NCBI RefSeq assembly: GCF_900182565.1 | Contig: NZ_FXTI01000007.1 | Location: 100,284 to 164,283 of the forward strand | Origin: Melghirimyces algeriensis | GTDB lineage: Bacteria > Bacillota > Bacilli > Thermoactinomycetales > DSM-45169 | Reading direction: 5' to 3' | DNA length: 64,000 bases | In this document: positions 62,930-64,000 of the stretch, one piece after another | Layout of the letters: every line of letters begins with the position of its first letter | Position numbering within the stretch: position 1 is the first letter of the stretch | Made by a program: the position numbers and the translations under genes | Notes under the pieces: generated by a model | What the model was told of the DNA's origin: nothing | What the model saw: only the letters and a program-made list of their open reading frames with translations | Database searches by the model: none

Positions 62930-63751
62930 TTAAATGACAAATTCCCGGATGGACACATTCCCTGCCAATGAAACCGGATTCAACCTTGAGAGTTCATCCA
63001 AAAACGCAATCTGGAAGCTTCCCACCCCCTGGTTCTCCGTCCGCTCTGCCCCCCGGAGTGCTGCCGCTCCATAAAACCCTAACCCAGCGGTTCCTGCAAG
63101 CAAGCGATCCTTTTCCACTGCAACAAAAGCGCCCAGCACCGAAGTTAAAAGACATCCCGTCCCCGTTACTTGCGTTAACAATGGATGACCACCTCTTACC
63201 ATATTGCCAGACTGGCCATCAGTAATGACATCTTCCGACCCAGTCACCACAACAACCGTATTCAGCTTTTTCGCGGCGCGAACGGCTAATGCCCTCCTTT
63301 CGTCCCCCAGCTTCGTATCACCGGCATCCACTCCTTTGATTGTATGATCCTCTCCAATCAGATGAGCGATTTCGGCTGCATTTCCCCGAATCAGTGACAC
63401 ATCTACTTCCTGAAGAATGCGTTGAGCGGATATCGTCCGATAAGGAGTCGCTCCCGCTCCCACTGGATCAAGCAACACAGGCACACCATGCTTATTTGCT
63501 GCTTGTCCCGCAATCATCATCGACTCGACCAATTCTGCAGACAGAGTGCCCAGATTTAGCACCAATGCCCCTGCGATCCGCGCCATATCCGCTACTTCCT
63601 CACGGGCGTAGGCCATCACTGGAGATGCACCCAATGCCAACAATCCATTGGCTGTAAAGTTGGTTACGACTACATTCGTCATATTATGTACAAGTGGGCG
63701 TTCTTCCCGAAGTTTTACAATAAGAGCACTGAGGTGGTCGGCTGTCATCAT
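62930..63751 (-). CDS. thiM: hydroxyethylthiazole kinase
   Basis: A 273-aa ribokinase-like kinase that phosphorylates the thiazole moiety for thiamine salvage. PLVHNMTNVVVTNFTANGLLALGASPVM (quoted in part), DPVGAGATPYR, and TQVTGTGCLLTSVLGAF carrying the catalytic Cys are all present. Starts at one of two ATGs behind AAAGGTGAACAG. Upstream minus-strand DNA may hold a TPP riboswitch beyond the window edge. Confidence 0.95.
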   Translation of the reverse strand: MMTADHLSALIVKLREERPLVHNMTNVVVTNFTANGLLALGASPVMAYAREEVADMARIAGALVLNLGTLSAELVESMMIAGQAANKHGVPVLLDPVGAGATPYRTISAQRILQEVDVSLIRGNAAEIAHLIGEDHTIKGVDAGDTKLGDERRALAVRAAKKLNTVVVVTGSEDVITDGQSGNMVRGGHPLLTQVTGTGCLLTSVLGAFVAVEKDRLLAGTAGLGFYGAAALRGAERTENQGVGSFQIAFLDELSRLNPVSLAGNVSIREFVI

Positions 63752-63784
63752 CTGTTCACCTTTCTTTTTTGGCAGGACTGACGT

Positions 63785-63901
63785 TCATTGTTTGAGATCG
63801 CGCAAGAGAGTCTGAACCAATAATTGTAAATATTGTTCCGTTTTTACATCTATCACTTGCCCACCGGCATCCATCTTCTTTTGCACAAACGGTATGGTCA
63901 T
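63785..63901 (-). CDS. possible 38-aa ORF upstream of thiM
   Basis: TIPFVQKKMDAGGQVIDVKT, then a helix EQYLQLLVQTLLRDLKQ. No clear ribosome site before its ATG and no known family. It ends 34 bp before thiM. It could be a short real protein or a chance frame. Confidence 0.3.
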   Translation of the reverse strand: MTIPFVQKKMDAGGQVIDVKTEQYLQLLVQTLLRDLKQ

Positions 63902-63982
63902 GGTGCCGTTACGAAAAACTTACAAAACTCTACAAAGAGTCTATGTTTTCTTCCTGATTCATCGTATCCCGCTTCGGCACGT

Positions 63983-64000
63983 ACTCCCTACAACGGTTTG
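63983..64000 (-). promoter_or_regulatory. possible TPP riboswitch 3' end, cut by window edge
   Basis: Minus strand begins AAACCGTTGTAGGGAGT; the GTAGGGA block is the closing part of THI elements (GCGTAGGGA). The rest would lie outside the window. Position before thiM fits. Confidence 0.35.

Overview
The window looks like chromosomal DNA of an endospore-forming Firmicute, and gene content points towards the Thermoactinomycetaceae (Kroppenstedtia/Desmospora-like). I infer this from a fadN-fadA-fadE operon with a FadR-type operator, FapR boxes at fabH and fabI, an S-box metH with a yitJ-type fusion gene, YfhH, YodB, DUF2512, Gmad2 and YqcI proteins, strong GGAGG ribosome sites and frequent GTG/TTG starts. 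No marker here fixes the species. There is no rRNA; one intact tRNA-Ala(GGC) is present.

Layout. 0-4 kb: fabH, an SDR dehydrogenase, an omega-RNA-like IS200/IS605 relic, and two membrane-protein genes. 4-5.7 kb: decayed repeats flanking an AT-rich isochorismatase-family gene. 5.7-11.7 kb: the beta-oxidation operon fadN-fadA-fadE and a 7Fe ferredoxin. 11.9-15.6 kb: an accessory patch with a broken gene, a YqcI gene with a frameshifted start, a LysE exporter, a lipoprotein, and a tnpB relic with its right end. 15.6-19.3 kb: bioB-bioC-rnz-NADAR behind a clear promoter and BirA-type operator. 19.4-24 kb: a RodZ-like protein with in-frame repeats, modA-modB, and an NlpC/P60 protein. 24.3-29.7 kb: a LevR-like activator, a -24/-12 promoter, then EIIB-like, HPr and Enzyme I genes. 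29.7-38.5 kb: speD, fabI, small housekeeping genes, yodB-like and ispH. 38.6-44.2 kb: metH-yitJ under a SAM-I riboswitch. 44.2-53.2 kb: EcsC, DJ-1, pirin, tRNA-Ala and secreted proteins including a lipase. 53.3-59.2 kb: a Gmad2 protein, then an MFS exporter, an ATP-grasp ligase and a KamA-like radical SAM aminomutase, divergent from a soluble acyl-ACP desaturase. 59.2-64 kb: an Lrp regulator, a metal-dependent hydrolase, a glutaredoxin-like/Crp pair facing a membrane gene across two identical Crp-type palindromes, DinB and thiM.

Themes. Lipid metabolism recurs: synthesis (fabH, fabI) and breakdown (fadNAE) carry different recognisable operators, and a desaturase lies 47 kb away. The most promising undescribed unit is the aminomutase/ATP-grasp/exporter set at 54-58 kb, which could make and export a beta-amino-acid-containing dipeptide-like compound. 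Second is the sigma-54-type PTS unit at 24-29.7 kb, in which general PTS enzymes sit behind a LevR-type activator with no permease in view. Two IS200/IS605-type right ends each abut the last codon of a host gene and supply its TGA stop.
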